64,000 nucleotides of DNA, taken from NCBI GenBank assembly GCA_903813345.2, contig CAIIXF020000003.1, forward strand, positions 24,877,248-24,941,247. Direction: 5' to 3'. The position numbers were made by a program, and so were the translations under genes. The DNA is from Owenia fusiformis. Taxonomy: Eukaryota; Annelida; Polychaeta; Sabellida; Oweniidae. Below, in pieces: positions 28,345 through 41,074 of this stretch. The notes below the pieces were generated by a model that was not told where the DNA came from, did not search any database, and worked only from the letters and a program-made list of their open reading frames with translations. Each line of letters starts with the position of its first letter. The stretch's first letter is position 1.

Positions 28345-31340
28345 GTCCAGAATATATTCTGGACCGGCAATTTCTCCCAGGGAAATTAGATATCGTTCAG
28401 TGCGTAAGATTTTCTTGCTATTTCAGCCCTGGTCGTTAACGGTGGTAATAATACTAATAACGTCATTTCTGCGAGCAATAATATTGTTTTTATTTTATTG
28501 TTTTTAGCGCTTCAGTTCAGTTTTTATGCAGTTGAAAAGGATCCAGACAGGATCCGAAACGTCCTGTTTAGTAAAATAAAGGTTGTGAAAAGAAGAAAAA
28601 ATAGTTTTGTAATATTTTTAGCAATGTCAAATGAAAGATGGCGATGAGAGTCATATTACGTTCTTCATTCACTTTTTCGTGTGTCAACCAAATACGTCAT
28701 CTTTTCATTCAAAGGTGATTTATAAACACCTTAGTGAAAACATGGGGCATCAAGAGAGTAGAAGAGTTAACAGAGTAATAGAACAATTGTATCAGATGCT
28801 GGCACACCTTTGCCGGAAGATTGCAAGAAGTAACTTTTGGCAATGCAGTTTGTTAGAGTAACCTAGTAGGTGTAAGAAAATATAAGGTGATGGGCTTTCA
28901 AGTAGTAAAAACAATTTTCACGGCCGAATTGGACTTCAATTCCTGCGATTTCAGGGGGTACTATAAGACTATTTTATAACATAAAGGGTATAATTGCTAT
29001 TGTTCTGTTTTCTACAGCACACATTACTAGTCCAAAGATGAATAATATCCCAAAGTTATAGGCCGATATCTGTATTAGTCTCAGAAATATTGCAATTAAT
29101 AGGAAAAAAATATGCAATTTTAGTCATTTCTAAGTCACGCCTATTTTATATTTGTAGCTTCAAGCTAAAGATGGCAGCTTGAATAGCTCAAAATTGTTTT
29201 TAAAAACTAATTCAAGCTTTGTTTGATATTGTAATACAATTATAATAATGATAATGTACTATTTATGATTTTTAATATGACTTTATAGTTCCCTACCCCT
29301 GGAAAGTGGGCGTGGTCAATGTTATCATTTTGCAGCATACAGTTAAAAACTTGTATTGATAGAAAGCAAATCAGTGCATTTAAAACCTCTTCACTTGTTA
29401 CTTGACAATGTAATTCATTTATAACTAAAATATATGACTCTACATATTTTATATATTTGTTTTCAATTGTTTACAATGTAGCATAATGAAATCTAGTAGG
29501 CTGTTTCATTTTCAGTGTTCACTAACACATGAAATGTAAGTCACAGTGTTTCCAAATTACCTTGGCAATGAGAAAGTACCACAAAGACTACATAATATGA
29601 GGAGATTCAAGGTCCTAATTCTAATACTTACCGATCTATCAGCATTCAAAAATAGAGAAAGCTGTCGTGAGTGCAGTTTTTACTAATTTTTAACTGAAAC
29701 TGCTACTTACTGAATATTTTTCTCAACATCTGTGACTTTTTTGGACCCCAAACATAAGATACCAAGACATAATGCTAGCAAGTTCTGATATTGGAAGTTT
29801 CAGAACTATGGATCAAATATTCACTTCTGCATGTACTTTTAAAAAGACCCAAAAGGACAAAAAATCTGTCAGATATAGGGAAAAATATGAAATATGCACT
29901 ATTCAGAACAATTTGGGAAAAGCTGTAGCAAGTATGATTTTCACCAGTTTTTCATCTAAGACTGCAACTTTCTGGATTTTCTTTTTACAAACTGCACCGT
30001 AAGACCAAAGACATTAAGTCTCACATATTCGATCAAAACTTGCCATGCAAACATGTTAGTCTACTTTACTGCCCCCCCCCCTTGCTGTAACAAGGAACCC
30101 AAAACACATTAAAACGTAAACATAAACCAATTAGTCACTTCACTTTGAAAGTGGGGGTGTTAGCAAATGTGTATTAGGCCATAATAAGTAGATTCTTTGT
30201 TTTGCGTCCTGGCAAAATCCAAATCATGCAAGGGTACAAGGAAAACAAACACAAACTCAAGAAAAAAACACAAACTTGTTTGCTGAGAAATGTATACATT
30301 TTATGGGCATAAAAAGGGATGACATACCAATTTGCAGTGATTACAAACACCTATCTATACATTTTATACAATATATTTAAACTTCAAGGGTAAAAAATAA
30401 GAAAATACACAATGTATGCCAAAATAATTATAACACTGTCAATTTTGACGCACATCAAATTATCCGCCATTTCGTCTGATTCAGATTGAACGAAATGTAA
30501 TGGTACTTTCAGACCCTTGTGATTGCTATTTTGATGTGTTTGCTTTTTCTGAACTACTCAAAATCGTGCAAGAAAGGGGACGCAAAGCAAAGAATCTACT
30601 TCTTATGGCCTTAGCAGAATACGCTGTGTGCACGGACTTACACAATATCAGTGGTCATTTACTGTGTCAACTTAGTAACCCTTGCATATCGTGCTCACTC
30701 AAGTATTGAATAATTTTTTTATGATCTAAATGTTTGTGGTTTATAAAAAAATGTGATATATTTTAGTTAGAAATACATTAATTAATATATTCATTCAAAC
30801 AGCACTAGAATGCGGGAAGAAAGAGCAATGGTGGCAAAATGCAGACAGAATTTTCCGTAAGGGTTTCAAACATTTCTGAACACAATCATACATGTACTTC
30901 ATGTGTACTGTTATTTTTAGTGCTGTATTTATAGATATAATTTCACATATTAAAATCATATTTTTCCAGCAATGACTTCAAATTCGGAACCACACTCATT
31001 TCACATTTTCTTCAATAGCTCCAAACATGTGTAAACATTGACCATGTGCATATAAATTCAGATTTCACGAGCTCTTTCCTATTCGAGTACCTCATACACC
31101 CCTGCATGGATTTGAGTTGGATTCGCCTTTTATACGTGAGCCGACACACTCGCAAACGCTGATTGGATAAAGATTGCGAGAATCTTTAAAGGAAACCTGG
31201 TCATTGCACCACCAATAATAAGTAAAAATAATATTGGTAATATATACCAAGTATTTACTTTAATTCCAAGGCATCTGATATGATAAATAAATGAAATCAG
31301 TACTTTATTGTATCTTGGGACAAAATACACTGTTGAAATA
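28345..31340. other. Gene-free stretch between Link copy 2 and the CCATGG satellite
   Basis: 28500-28860 is the downstream flank shared with the other Link units. From 28880 to 31340 I see no exon, transposase or RT motif. A small cysteine-containing open frame at 30500-30709 has no recognisable family. A diverged direct repeat may link 29630-29780 and 29920-30030. Confidence 0.5.
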
Positions 31341-32220
31341 TCATCAACTCTGACCATGGTGGCAATGATGCTTTTTGGTCAATTTTTGACCATGGAATAT
31401 CATGTTATACCATATTTCATGGTATTTCATGTTCAAAGTTAACCATCAAATACCATGGTATTATCATGGTATTTCATTGCCATGTTTCTGACCATCATTT
31501 ACCATGGTATTACCATGGTATATCATGGTTGATTGCATTTCATTGTAAGATGTGACAATCAAATACCATGGTATTTCAATGCCATGTTCCTGACCATAAT
31601 TTACCATGGTATATCAATGGTTGATGGCATTTCATTATAACTTGTGACAATCAAATACCATGGTCATACCATGGTATTTCATTGCCATGTTCCTGACCAT
31701 CATTTACCATGGTATTACCATTGTATAGCATGGTTTATGGTATTTCACTGTACGATGTGACAATCAAATGCCATGGTCATACCATGATATTTTATTGTTA
31801 TGTACCTGACCATCATTTACCATGGTATATCATTGTTGATGACATTTCATGGCAATTCATTGTACTGTGTGACAATCAATTGCTATGGTCATACCATGTC
31901 ATTTCATTGCCAAAATCATAACTCTCATTTATCATGGTTTTATCATTGCATTTCATGGTTGGTGGTATTTCATAGCATTTCATTGTCAAACCTGACCATC
32001 AAATACCATGGTATTTCATCGCCAAAAGAACTCTAGAAGAGTGTCAAGTCTAAAATTGGTCAGAGTTGAAATGGATCATGAAATGTAATGAAATACCATG
32101 TTTAACCATGAAATACAATGAAATACAATGATTGATCATGATATGCAATGAAATGCAATGGTCTTTCTTGCAATGCAGTTAAATACAATGAAAGTCAATG
32201 TTCAAAAAGTATTTTTTACA
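31341..32220. repeat. CCATGG-rich tandem repeat
   Basis: Degenerate units of ~92-113 bp (marker gtgacaatcaaa at 31552, 31644, 31757, 31869), each carrying several taccatggta and tgaccat motifs. The core CCATGG is self-complementary, so the array can fold on itself at many registers. No coding content is believed. Confidence 0.85.
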
Positions 32221-32559
32221 TGAAATGTCTTTATTAATAAATGTTAATTAGATAACCAAATTATTATAATTAGTGATTCTGATATTTATCAAAATCACAA
32301 CTTTATATACTTTTGTTCCTTTATTTAATAAATCAATTTCTATTATGAATAATTAAGCTAATAACCCTAGAAACAAATTTCTTTGTTAAACTAATATGCT
32401 TTACTTTTATTTGACTGTTGTCGCTAAAATAGGAGATCAACTTAATATTTTGTAAGTCCAACCTCCATTCTTCGATTAAACATCTTGACTGTGCTTCATT
32501 GCATTTGATAGTTTGCAACCATGAAATACTGCAAAAAAGCAGTATTTTGAAATGCAAAA

Positions 32560-33050
32560 TTTTAAGTACAGTGACCATGGTATTCAATGGGGTAGATCAT
32601 GATAATTAAATGGCTCTATTGCATATCATGGTTGAATGTCTAGACCATGATATTACTGCATTTGATGGTATTTGACCATGAACTACTGTGAAAAGGTGGT
32701 ATTTTTTAGATACAAAATTACATGTTAATTGACCATGGTATATCATGATCGTTAAATGGCACCATTGCATTTCATGGTCAGAAGTGCTTTTTTAACATGG
32801 AGTTTCCCATTGACAAAATACTGCCGTTTCGCAGTATTTCATAGTTAGAAACCATCAAAAGCAATGATATGAAGGTCAAGAAACCATCAAATGCAATAAT
32901 ATCATGGTCGAGACCATGATATCATTGCATTTGATGGTTTTTGACCATGAAATACTTCAAAACGGCAGTATTTTTTCAATGGAAAACTCCATGTTAAAAA
33001 TGCGCTGTTAACCATGAAATGCAAAGGTGCCATTTAAAGGAATATCCCTT
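32560..33050. repeat. Large palindrome of the CCATGG family
   Basis: A near-palindrome is centred near 32910 (atcatggtcgagaccatgat). Arms of ~150 bp share atgcaat, ccatcaaatgcaat, aaaactcc/ggagttt and ttaaatggcacc. It shares the accatga/tcatggt vocabulary with the array at 31341-32220 and probably arose from it or from the same element. Confidence 0.8.
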
Positions 33051-33099
33051 GCCAAACCATCTCTCTCCTCAAGCGTAGAGCTTTTACAATCACTCACTT

Positions 33100-33145
33100 G
33101 TCCGTCCGTCTGTCTGTCTGTCCGTCTGTCCGTCCGTCCGCCCGT
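33100..33145. repeat. (TCYG)n microsatellite
   Basis: Tetranucleotide run of tccg/tctg units (about 11). It borders the ~340-bp satellite into which the LTR element inserted. Confidence 0.9.
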
Positions 33146-33216
33146 CAACAATAGTGGCACGTTTTAAAACCTCTGTCGATAGGATTCCCGTTTTAAGTTA
33201 TTTCTGTTCAACATCA

Positions 33217-33617
33217 TGAAGCTTCGAGCTTTGTTGTTTAAATAGCTCTGTGGGTTCTTCATAAAATAATATGGATTGGTCTTGTAATGTAAAAAGACAA
33301 GATTAACACAGAATTAATATACTCATAAAACTATACTTTATTCCAAGTAAAAGACTAAACATGTACAATTACACTCTTCAGTATAAAATAAAACTGTTCA
33401 AAGATAAAGAAAGAATGAAAATGAGATTAATAAGATGAAAAGAAATGATGTGTGATGTTCCCCCCGATCTAACTCTCTACTGAATGAAGCCCAAAATTCC
33501 TCTTAAATACCCCCAAGTTATAGGAAATGAAAGGCAATCCCTTACCCTACAAAACCTATAAGAAACCCATTGAAAGATGGCAGCACAATACGGTGAATCA
33601 ACATGAAAAATGCTATA
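33217..33617 (-). repeat. LTR (3' LTR in element orientation)
   Basis: 401 bp, starting tgaagcttcgagc and ending aatgctata on the plus strand. On the element strand it is preceded by a G-rich tract (complement of 33618-33632). Flanking atca is the target-site duplication. Confidence 0.9.
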
Positions 33618-36600
33618 CAACCCCCACCCAAATAAAATGACAATTCTCCTGACATTGTACGTACTAAAAAAACTGAAAATACGCAAAATCTAAATAAATG
33701 TATATGATATTTTAACAATGTCCTATATGAATGTTTACTAACACAGTGCCGCATACATAGTTCGTGTATAATCCATATCCATATCCAATATCCATATGAA
33801 ATATCCACGCAGAGTTCGTGCAAATATCCTTGCTTCATACGTAGTTCCTGTTGATAAACGTCGTTATAATAAACCATAATAAGTTCCGATTTCATAATCC
33901 GCGTATCTAGTCCTGGATCCAATGCGATGCTGTAATACGTGCATCTAGTCCACGATGTAATATTTTCGAATCCAAAATATGCACCGTCTTAGTAGTCGAA
34001 ATAATATCCATAATCCATATATCACATGCACGTCCGCATCGTGTCCATTATCGAATATGTCCGTATCCTCGCTGAAGAATCCATAATAAAATATCCATTT
34101 CCTTGTAGCAGTGTTCATAATAAACGTTTTCGTTGGAGAAAAGAATTGTTTATAATAACAGGAGGTCGTACATCTTCAGCTCCTTCATCAGTTGTCGAAA
34201 TCCTCTGTGGCTCCACTCCATCCGAAATCCGCGTCGTCTGCATCTCCATAAGACATAGGCATCGCCTTCACAGGTCATCTTCATCGCTTTTTCACGGTTA
34301 GGTAGTCGTCATCTACTTCAGGTCGTCATAGGAAATCGCTTACTGGGATCCCGGGTAATCAATTTTTAATTCTCAAAAAGTTCTCCAAAAGTGTCTTTAA
34401 GAAACATTTTTTTATTAACATGTCTTTAACTTGCTTTTCTATGTGACATAAACAAGTCTTCTTCGTGTTCTAAACTCTTCATGAATTTAATTTTCTTCAA
34501 GACATCAATTTCTCTTCATTGACAAGTAACTAGTCTTTCTATCTCTTCAACATACAAACTTTTCACTTGACTTGTCTTTCATGACTGAGCGTTTTTCAAC
34601 TCTTCAACTCTTCTAGCAACTCTTCAACTTCAACTCTTCATGAAATTATTTACATTTTCTCTCTATTCTTCAAAATGATCTCTGATTGTTACTTGTGAAA
34701 CTTGTCTTTATCTTTAAAATGCACTGAGTGGTAAGTCTTTTAAAATAAAAGATGCAAATTGCTTACAGTAAGAAAGAATATAAATATGGCTTAACATGTT
34801 TTCCATAATAGGCAGGACAAATTCCAAAAAGTAATAACACAATTATACATATCTAGCGATTTAACATTAACATCAATAATGCAACATGGGTTTCAGACTC
34901 TGCCAAGATTACTAAAACCTTTTCATCAGGTCGCCCCCTCTTGCTAGGACTTTGTTTCCGAAAGTAAATCAGTAACACCTCAGTGCACAATAGCATTTTA
35001 CTTTTGATTTTCCAAAGAATTCTATATTTTCATACTTAGCGCTATGTATTGCACAAATACAAACAAATTGCTATATTCAAATATAAATGACTAATCTCTC
35101 ATGTATTCATTTCACTAAACCTGATGATTGATGGCTGTCATAACAAAATCTCGTTGTAGGATCCACAGTTTGTACTTTCTTACAAAACTGAGAAAACCAC
35201 TTGCCTGGGCTTCAATTCAATTCTCTATTGAACCCTAAATTTGACAATTTATGATCGTCATCATAACATTATCCAGTTGCCGCTCGGGAAATAACCATTT
35301 ATTTCGAGCATGTACATGGCAAAATCTCATAACAAATAGTGTGGAATAAAACAATAAAAAACAAAATCAGAAACTTAAAGACAAGATGTCCCAAAGATAA
35401 CATTATCCCGTCCAGCAGGAATATGTTTCTTGATAGACTAAAATCATCATAATCTTATGATGCAATTTCCACAATACACAAACAGAAAAACATGCGATAT
35501 ACTTTTATGCTTTTCGCATCCTGAAAAGATACAACTTGCTCACTGTAAGTAATATTTAAAATTATTAGCCATTTGATTCCTCTTAAAGTCATAGCAAAAT
35601 TATTCTCCAACCCTGGTTTATGAGGCCGAGTCTTAAAACAAAACTGCACTAATTCTACATAATACCGAGTAATTCCAACTAATGTTACTGTCAGTGCACG
35701 TGGGCTAACTGATACCTATGATTCAACTTAGATGCGATATCCAAGGATAAATACCAGTTATTCTACCCCACTGCTTTACATGTGGATCATTTGTTACCTA
35801 TGATTCAACTTAGATGCGATATCCAAGAATAAGTAACAACCACACAACCTCGATTTAAAACAACATTGAACTCTTCTTCTAGCTAACTTATCAACTTAGA
35901 TGCAATATCCAAGAACACATGACAAGAAGCCTAGTTCAAATCTCATAACTTAACAACAATGAATTCTAATTCGTCTAGCTAACTTATCAACTTAGATGCA
36001 ATATCCAAGAATACATGACAAGAAACCGACTTTACATCTCATCATTTAAGTACCATATTAAAATGCCAGGCCTTACTACACGAATGGAATATGAAATTCC
36101 ATCATAATTTTCTATAACAAACCACCAGTCTCAAACTACCCCTTCCATTTTCATGGAATTTCATATCTCTTAATAAAACCAGATAAAACGATCCCTATGT
36201 GTATTTTCGACAAGCACACGTTTAATTACTGTAAAACAATAATTGCCTTCAGAAATCTCATTTTAAAAGTTACTCTTCAGTCTTTTTGTTATTTGTTTAC
36301 TTCTAATTTTTTAATTCTTATTGTTTACTCTTTATTGTTACTTCTAATTGTTACTTCTAATTGCCCGGGCAACCACATATTACAAAAATGACAAATCTCA
36401 TTCATCCATTCAGCGACACAAAACAAACATGCATTCTTGCCAAATACGGATGTTTGACTCTTTCTATGCATAATTAATAAAGAAAAATGTTCTTCAATAC
36501 TACAAAATGGTCCTGTTTTCATACTTGAAAGGCTTTACCTCCCCTGAACAATTCTTTTGCAAGTCATGTTTTCATCCACTAGCCATTAAAATATACCTAT

Positions 36601-36924
36601 ATGCAATTCCATTGAGAGTTTGAAATAAAAGATCTTTTAAGGTATGCATTGATGACTTTTACTTAACTCTGTATTATGTACTTTTTCCCTTTTAAATAAT
36701 CACGAGATAAACAATGCCCATGCAGCACACATTTAACTAACCTACTACTAACCGACTATCTACCTAACTACCTAACTAACCAACTAGCTAACTAAATATG
36801 TTCCCTTTATATTTACTTATACCAGAGACATATAAAATGTTTTATAGGTCTCTGCTTATACACACTATATACATTCTTTGACTAAACAATCAATTACTCC
36901 CATCCATATCTTGTAGGCGCTCTT

Positions 36925-37110
36925 CTATTTCTTGCATTTCAATATTGAAGCAAGACTACGCCTTAATAAACCATCCGACGATTTCTTTTCTTCATTTTGA
37001 TTTTCAGGTGAAACCGTGATTTTGCCATCTGTGTCTTTCTCATCTTCATTTTCCCCGACGGCACCTAACACGACAGAACACCCATTTTCACATTGATCCT
37101 TCCCCTCCAT
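36925..37110 (-). CDS. Small acidic ORF of the LTR element
   Basis: 61 codons from ATG at 37110 (MEGKDQCENGCS...). The middle is rich in Glu/Asp/Lys (GENEDEKDTDGK, NEEKKSSDG) and the tail is basic (LLRRSLASILKCKK). It follows the RING ORF by ~200 bp on the same strand. No family recognised. It could be a second exon of the same product. Confidence 0.4.
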   Translation of the reverse strand: MEGKDQCENGCSVVLGAVGENEDEKDTDGKITVSPENQNEEKKSSDGLLRRSLASILKCKK

Positions 37111-37308
37111 ATTCACAAGGTATCAACTTCTATTTAATGAATGAGCTATAATCTATACGTAATATCAAAACACAAACGGAATCAAGTACGCTTTTATCAT
37201 CAATACAGGGATTTTTACAAAATACAAAGACCAAAAACTAGATCTCGAACATTCAAATAAAATACTTCTCAATTTGAATTGTCATTTTGCTGCGACTACA
37301 TGAATTCA

Positions 37309-37608
37309 CTACTCCACCATAATTTCGTCCAATACCAAAAGTTCGTACTCTAAAATTTCAGTCCACTCTACAAAATCATCACAGTGATACTCTGTGTATA
37401 AATCACTAGCATTTGGGAAATAGGCCCCGCAATAATCACAAATCCCTTCAACACAATTTATGCAAGAAGGATTTCCTTCAGGAAAATGGCCAATATGCGG
37501 TATAAGGTCTTGATCAACCAATTCGACACAATCGTAACAAACTTTATGGCCACAACCAAACTCAATAAGCACACATTCAATATCGCCACAGTTTAAACAA
37601 TGTGCCAT
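37309..37608 (-). CDS. 99-aa RING-type zinc-binding protein inside the LTR element
   Basis: ATG at 37608, 99 codons, stop at 37309-37311. The cysteine/histidine pattern is C4-x2-C7-x11-C19-x-H21-x2-C24-x2-C27-x21-C49-x2-C52, which fits the C3HC4 RING consensus (seen as MAHCLNCG, FGCGHKVCYDC, SCINC). A further pair CDYC (57, 60) with H75/C76 could form an extra zinc site. The C-terminus is very acidic. RING domains usually recruit E2 enzymes for ubiquitin transfer, and a few act as nucleic-acid or gag-like zinc proteins. Ubiquitin-ligase activity is therefore only inferred. It is the first substantial ORF downstream of the 5' LTR, where gag normally lies. Near-identical LTRs and an intact frame suggest it is recent or under selection. 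Confidence 0.6.
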   Translation of the reverse strand: MAHCLNCGDIECVLIEFGCGHKVCYDCVELVDQDLIPHIGHFPEGNPSCINCVEGICDYCGAYFPNASDLYTEYHCDDFVEWTEILEYELLVLDEIMVE

Positions 37609-38344
37609 AGCATGTACAAATGAGAGAAAAGAAAGAAAGAGATTAAAAGAAAACGTCAAAAATGTAAAAATGAAAAAAAACAGGAGCCTGTTTCTGTCAC
37701 ATGAATTCTTGTTAATATTAACTTGTAATACAACGCTGAAAGGCGAGCGTTTTCGTAATTCAATTCTACGAGGTACTACAACGGGAGCCCCTCATTATTA
37801 CTAAATGATGATTCCCTTAACAGTAGCACGTGTAAACATAAAATATTCTTGACTCTTTGTCTTCTCTTTGTTCACAAGATCAAGGTAAAGTTACGCATAA
37901 ATTAACTGAGCGTACACAAACGCAAGATCATTATCAGTCTTTTTAAGTGAAGATCGTCAACTTAAATGCATGCATAAACAAACATTGTGCATAAAGACAA
38001 AGTTAATATCTAATAGTACAGTGAACACAAATACTCTTCATTCAAAGTAAACTGATATGAAGACAAAATCCTAAAGAAAGAGTTGAAGAGAACTAATCTT
38101 CACTCTTCAGTATAGAATGAACCTAACTTAAAAGAGAGAAACGAAGAGAACTAATCTCCGCTCTTTTGTAAGAGTAAAGCTAAATTGAAGATGCGAAGAG
38201 AACTAATCTCCACTCTTCAGTGAAAGTTAATCAAATTTAAAGATGTGAAGAGAACTAATCTCCACTCTTTAATGAAAATAAAGACACTAAAACTGCAAAA
38301 AGATCTCTTTACAAGACAAAGACCAATCCCACCGCTGCAACCAA

Positions 38345-38745
38345 TGAAGCTTCGAGCTTTGTTGTTTAAATAGCTCTGTGGGTTCTTCATAAAATAATAT
38401 GGATTGGTCTTGTAATGTAAAAAGACAAGATTAACACAGAATTAATATACTCATAAAACTATACTTTATTCCAAGTAAAAGACTAAACATGTACAATTAC
38501 ACTCTTCAGTATAAAATAAAACTGTTCAAAGATAAAGAAAGAATGAAAATGAGATTAATAAGATGAAAAGAAATGATGTGTGATGTTCCCCCCGATCTAA
38601 CTCTCTACTGAATGAAGCCCAAAATTTCTCTTAAATACCCCCAAGTTATAGGAAATGAAAGGCAATCCCTTACCCTACAAAACCTATAAGAAACCCATTG
38701 AAAGATGGCAGCACAATACGGTGAATCAACATGAAAAATGCTATA
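38345..38745 (-). repeat. LTR (5' LTR in element orientation)
   Basis: 401 bp, identical to 33217-33617 except one visible base. The adjacent 38322-38343 resembles the complement of a tRNA-primed binding site. Plus-strand flank atcaatacag restores the satellite target. Confidence 0.9.
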
Positions 38746-39950
38746 ATCAATACAGAAAACTCCCCTATGACTCCTTGTTCAAAAACTCGCCCATCTTCAA
38801 GATGGCCGCCATTTTTGTCTCGCGAAATTCATTTTTGACCCATTTCCTAGCTTTACAAATAATGCCAGGTGTCCTGCATTGTTAAAATCCATGTTAATAT
38901 GAAGAGTAGTTATATGAAATAATTTTGTTACAAAAAATCAGCAAAACATTATACACGTTTTAAAACCTCTGTCGATAGGATCCCCGTTTTAAGTTATTTC
39001 TGTTCAACATCAATACAGAAAACTCCCCTATGACTCCTGGTTCAAAAGCTCGCCTATTTTCAAAATGGCCGCCATTTTTGTCTCGCGAAATTCACTTTTG
39101 ACCCATTTCCTAGCTTTACAAATAATTTCCGGTGTCCTGTATTGAAAAAATCCATGTCAATGTAAAGAGTAGTTGTAAGATATAATTTTGTTACAAAAAA
39201 TCAACAAAAAATTATATCCATTTTTTTATTTTCAGCCATTTTAGTTAACATTGATTTGACAATCTGTCTCGCGGAATCCACTTTTGAACCATTTGCCTTA
39301 AAACCTCTGTCGATAGGATTCCCGTTTTAAGTTATTTTTGTTCAACATCAATACAAAAAACTCCCCTATGACTCCTGGTTCAAAAGCTAGCCTATTTTTA
39401 AAATGGCTGCCATTTTTGTTTCGCGAAATTCAGTTTTGGCCCATTTCCTAGCTTTACAAATAATTTCAGGTGTCCTGCATTGTAAAAAGGCATTTCACTG
39501 CAAAGAGAAGTTGTATGAAATGATTTTGTTATAAATTAAAATCGGCAAAAATCATGTCCTTTTTTTATTTTCAGCCATTTTAGTTAACATTGATTTGTCC
39601 ATCTGTCTCTCAGTCAATCCAAAATAGTGGCACGTTTTAAAACCTCTGTCTGTCAACACTTAGCTCTTTTTAAATCCTCTGTAGATAGGATTCCCGTTTA
39701 AAAATATTTTTGTTCAACATCAATAAAGAAAAAAAACTGTGACTCCTGCTTCAAAATCTCGCCTATTTTCAAACTGGCCACCATTTTTTGTCTCGGAAAA
39801 TTCACTTTTCCTAGCTTTACAAATAAGTTCAGGTGTCCTGCATTGTAAAAAGCCATGTCTTTGTAAAGAGTAGTTGTATGAAATAATTTTGTTACAAAAA
39901 TCGGCAAAAAATTATATCCGTTTTTTTTATTTTCACTTTTGAGCAACACC
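38746..39950. repeat. ~340-bp satellite, target of the LTR element
   Basis: Repeats of a 330-370-bp unit recognisable by ctcccctatgactcc, aaatggccgccatttttgtc, cctagctttacaaat and aaacctctgtcgatagg (starts near 38747, 39010, 39347, 39720). The same marker lies at 33163-33212, left of the LTR element, so the array originally spanned the insertion site. Confidence 0.85.
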
Positions 39951-40801
39951 ATGTGAGCCCAGTACCCACGGTACTAATTTTTTTTCTTTGTATAAGATTG
40001 AATTGACTGTGTGAGTAGAGAGTGACTTAATGTTTCAATAAATGTTGTTCTTCTCTTAAAATAATTAATAAGATTTATTTGTAAACCTTAAATCAATTTT
40101 ACTAGCTCAAGTACTGTCATACACGTCTCTAAGTCGACTCTACTTAACTGTATCCCTATTATTTTATTTATCCATAAATCATTCTTTGAAATTATATGAT
40201 CAGCAGTATATGACTTGAAATGGATTGTAATATTGATTCCAAAACGATTCAGAAGTACCCTTTGCATTCGATTGACTTCGCTTCGTAAAAGAGAGCTTCG
40301 TCTTAGTTTGTAACTATATGCGACTCAAATCTCTCTTAATTGTTTTGAAGATAAATTTCAAAGTCAATATTTATCTCCCTTCGAAAAGTTTTGAGATGCA
40401 CTCTTGACATATTTAACTACAAGTTCTTCTAGTGTCAACAATCCTGTTTACTAAGAAATATTTGGAACCTGACAAGTATTATTTTGAGGGGCGAAATTTG
40501 AATGGTGCAAAACATGTTTACTTTATTAGCTGATGTTAACGTGTTATTTTTGACCTGATTGTAAATAATATATATCAGTGTTTTTTTAAACATGTTATAA
40601 CGTATTCCTTGGCCTCAGTATCAAACGGAAACGCTTATGTTGTAGATATGTGCATTGCATTATACTGATGAGGTGCCTCATATCACCTCATTGACATAAG
40701 GTGCCGCCATAATGGTACCATGCGTGGTGTCATATTTAAGCACATGTCAAGATGTTCAGATTTGTTCAGAAAAATATTTACATTTCCATGAACAAAGGAT
40801 A
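39951..40801. other. Upstream flank of Link copy 3 (segmental duplication)
   Basis: Matches 21680-22800 and 43840-44650 nearly base for base in long stretches (for example gcctcagtatcaaacggaaa). No gene. It includes one dispersed-repeat copy at 40254-40318. Confidence 0.7.
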
Positions 40802-40859
40802 TGACGTTAGTAAAAAAACAAACAATTCGTCAGGTGTTAAGTGTCTCGATGCTATAAAA
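40802..40859 (+). promoter_or_regulatory. Proximal promoter of Link copy 3
   Basis: TGACGT 40802-40807 and TATAAAA 40853-40859 are retained although the downstream gene is broken. Noncoding exon 1 probably ends at 40924 (tttag|gtaaca). Confidence 0.65.
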
Positions 40860-41074
40860 ACACATTTTTAAGCAAATCATTAAGTTGAAAAAAATGCAAG
40901 ACATTTGGACACACTGAACTTTAGGTAACATTATTAACTTTTATCAAAAAAACAATTATTTTAAGCTCAAAGAAAATGTTTTCCTTTATTTCTAAATAAA
41001 ATGCATCGAGAAAATATGTATTGAAAAATACGTGTTACAAATCTCAATTAAAATAAGTATCTTTATTTTAAGTA

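Larger units (their letters stand above)
33217..38745 (-). mobile_element. Young non-autonomous LTR retroelement (5.5 kb) with a RING ORF
   Basis: Two LTRs of exactly 401 bp (33217-33617 and 38345-38745) differ at one position that I can find (near 33499 versus 38627). The flanking 4-bp duplication atca lies at 33213-33216 and 38746-38749. The uninterrupted target sequence ttctgttcaacatcaataca is seen again near 39000. Orientation is minus: next to the 38.3-kb LTR, positions 38322-38343 end aatcccaccgctgcaacca, resembling a tRNA 3' end and so a primer-binding site, and next to the other LTR the minus strand reads gggtgggggttg (polypurine tract). The 4.7-kb interior shows no protease, RT, RNase H or integrase. 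It holds two small minus-strand ORFs and several tandem-repeat patches (35680-36010, 36725-36800, 38060-38290). It must be mobilised in trans. Confidence 0.88.

Noticed and set aside
30500-30709. 69-codon cysteine-containing ORF
   Set aside because: No recognisable family, no splice or promoter context, and length compatible with chance.
33542-33922. 126-codon minus-strand ORF overlapping the LTR
   Set aside because: Spans the LTR/internal border, is rich in aromatic and hydrophobic residues without motif, and overlaps the polypurine tract.
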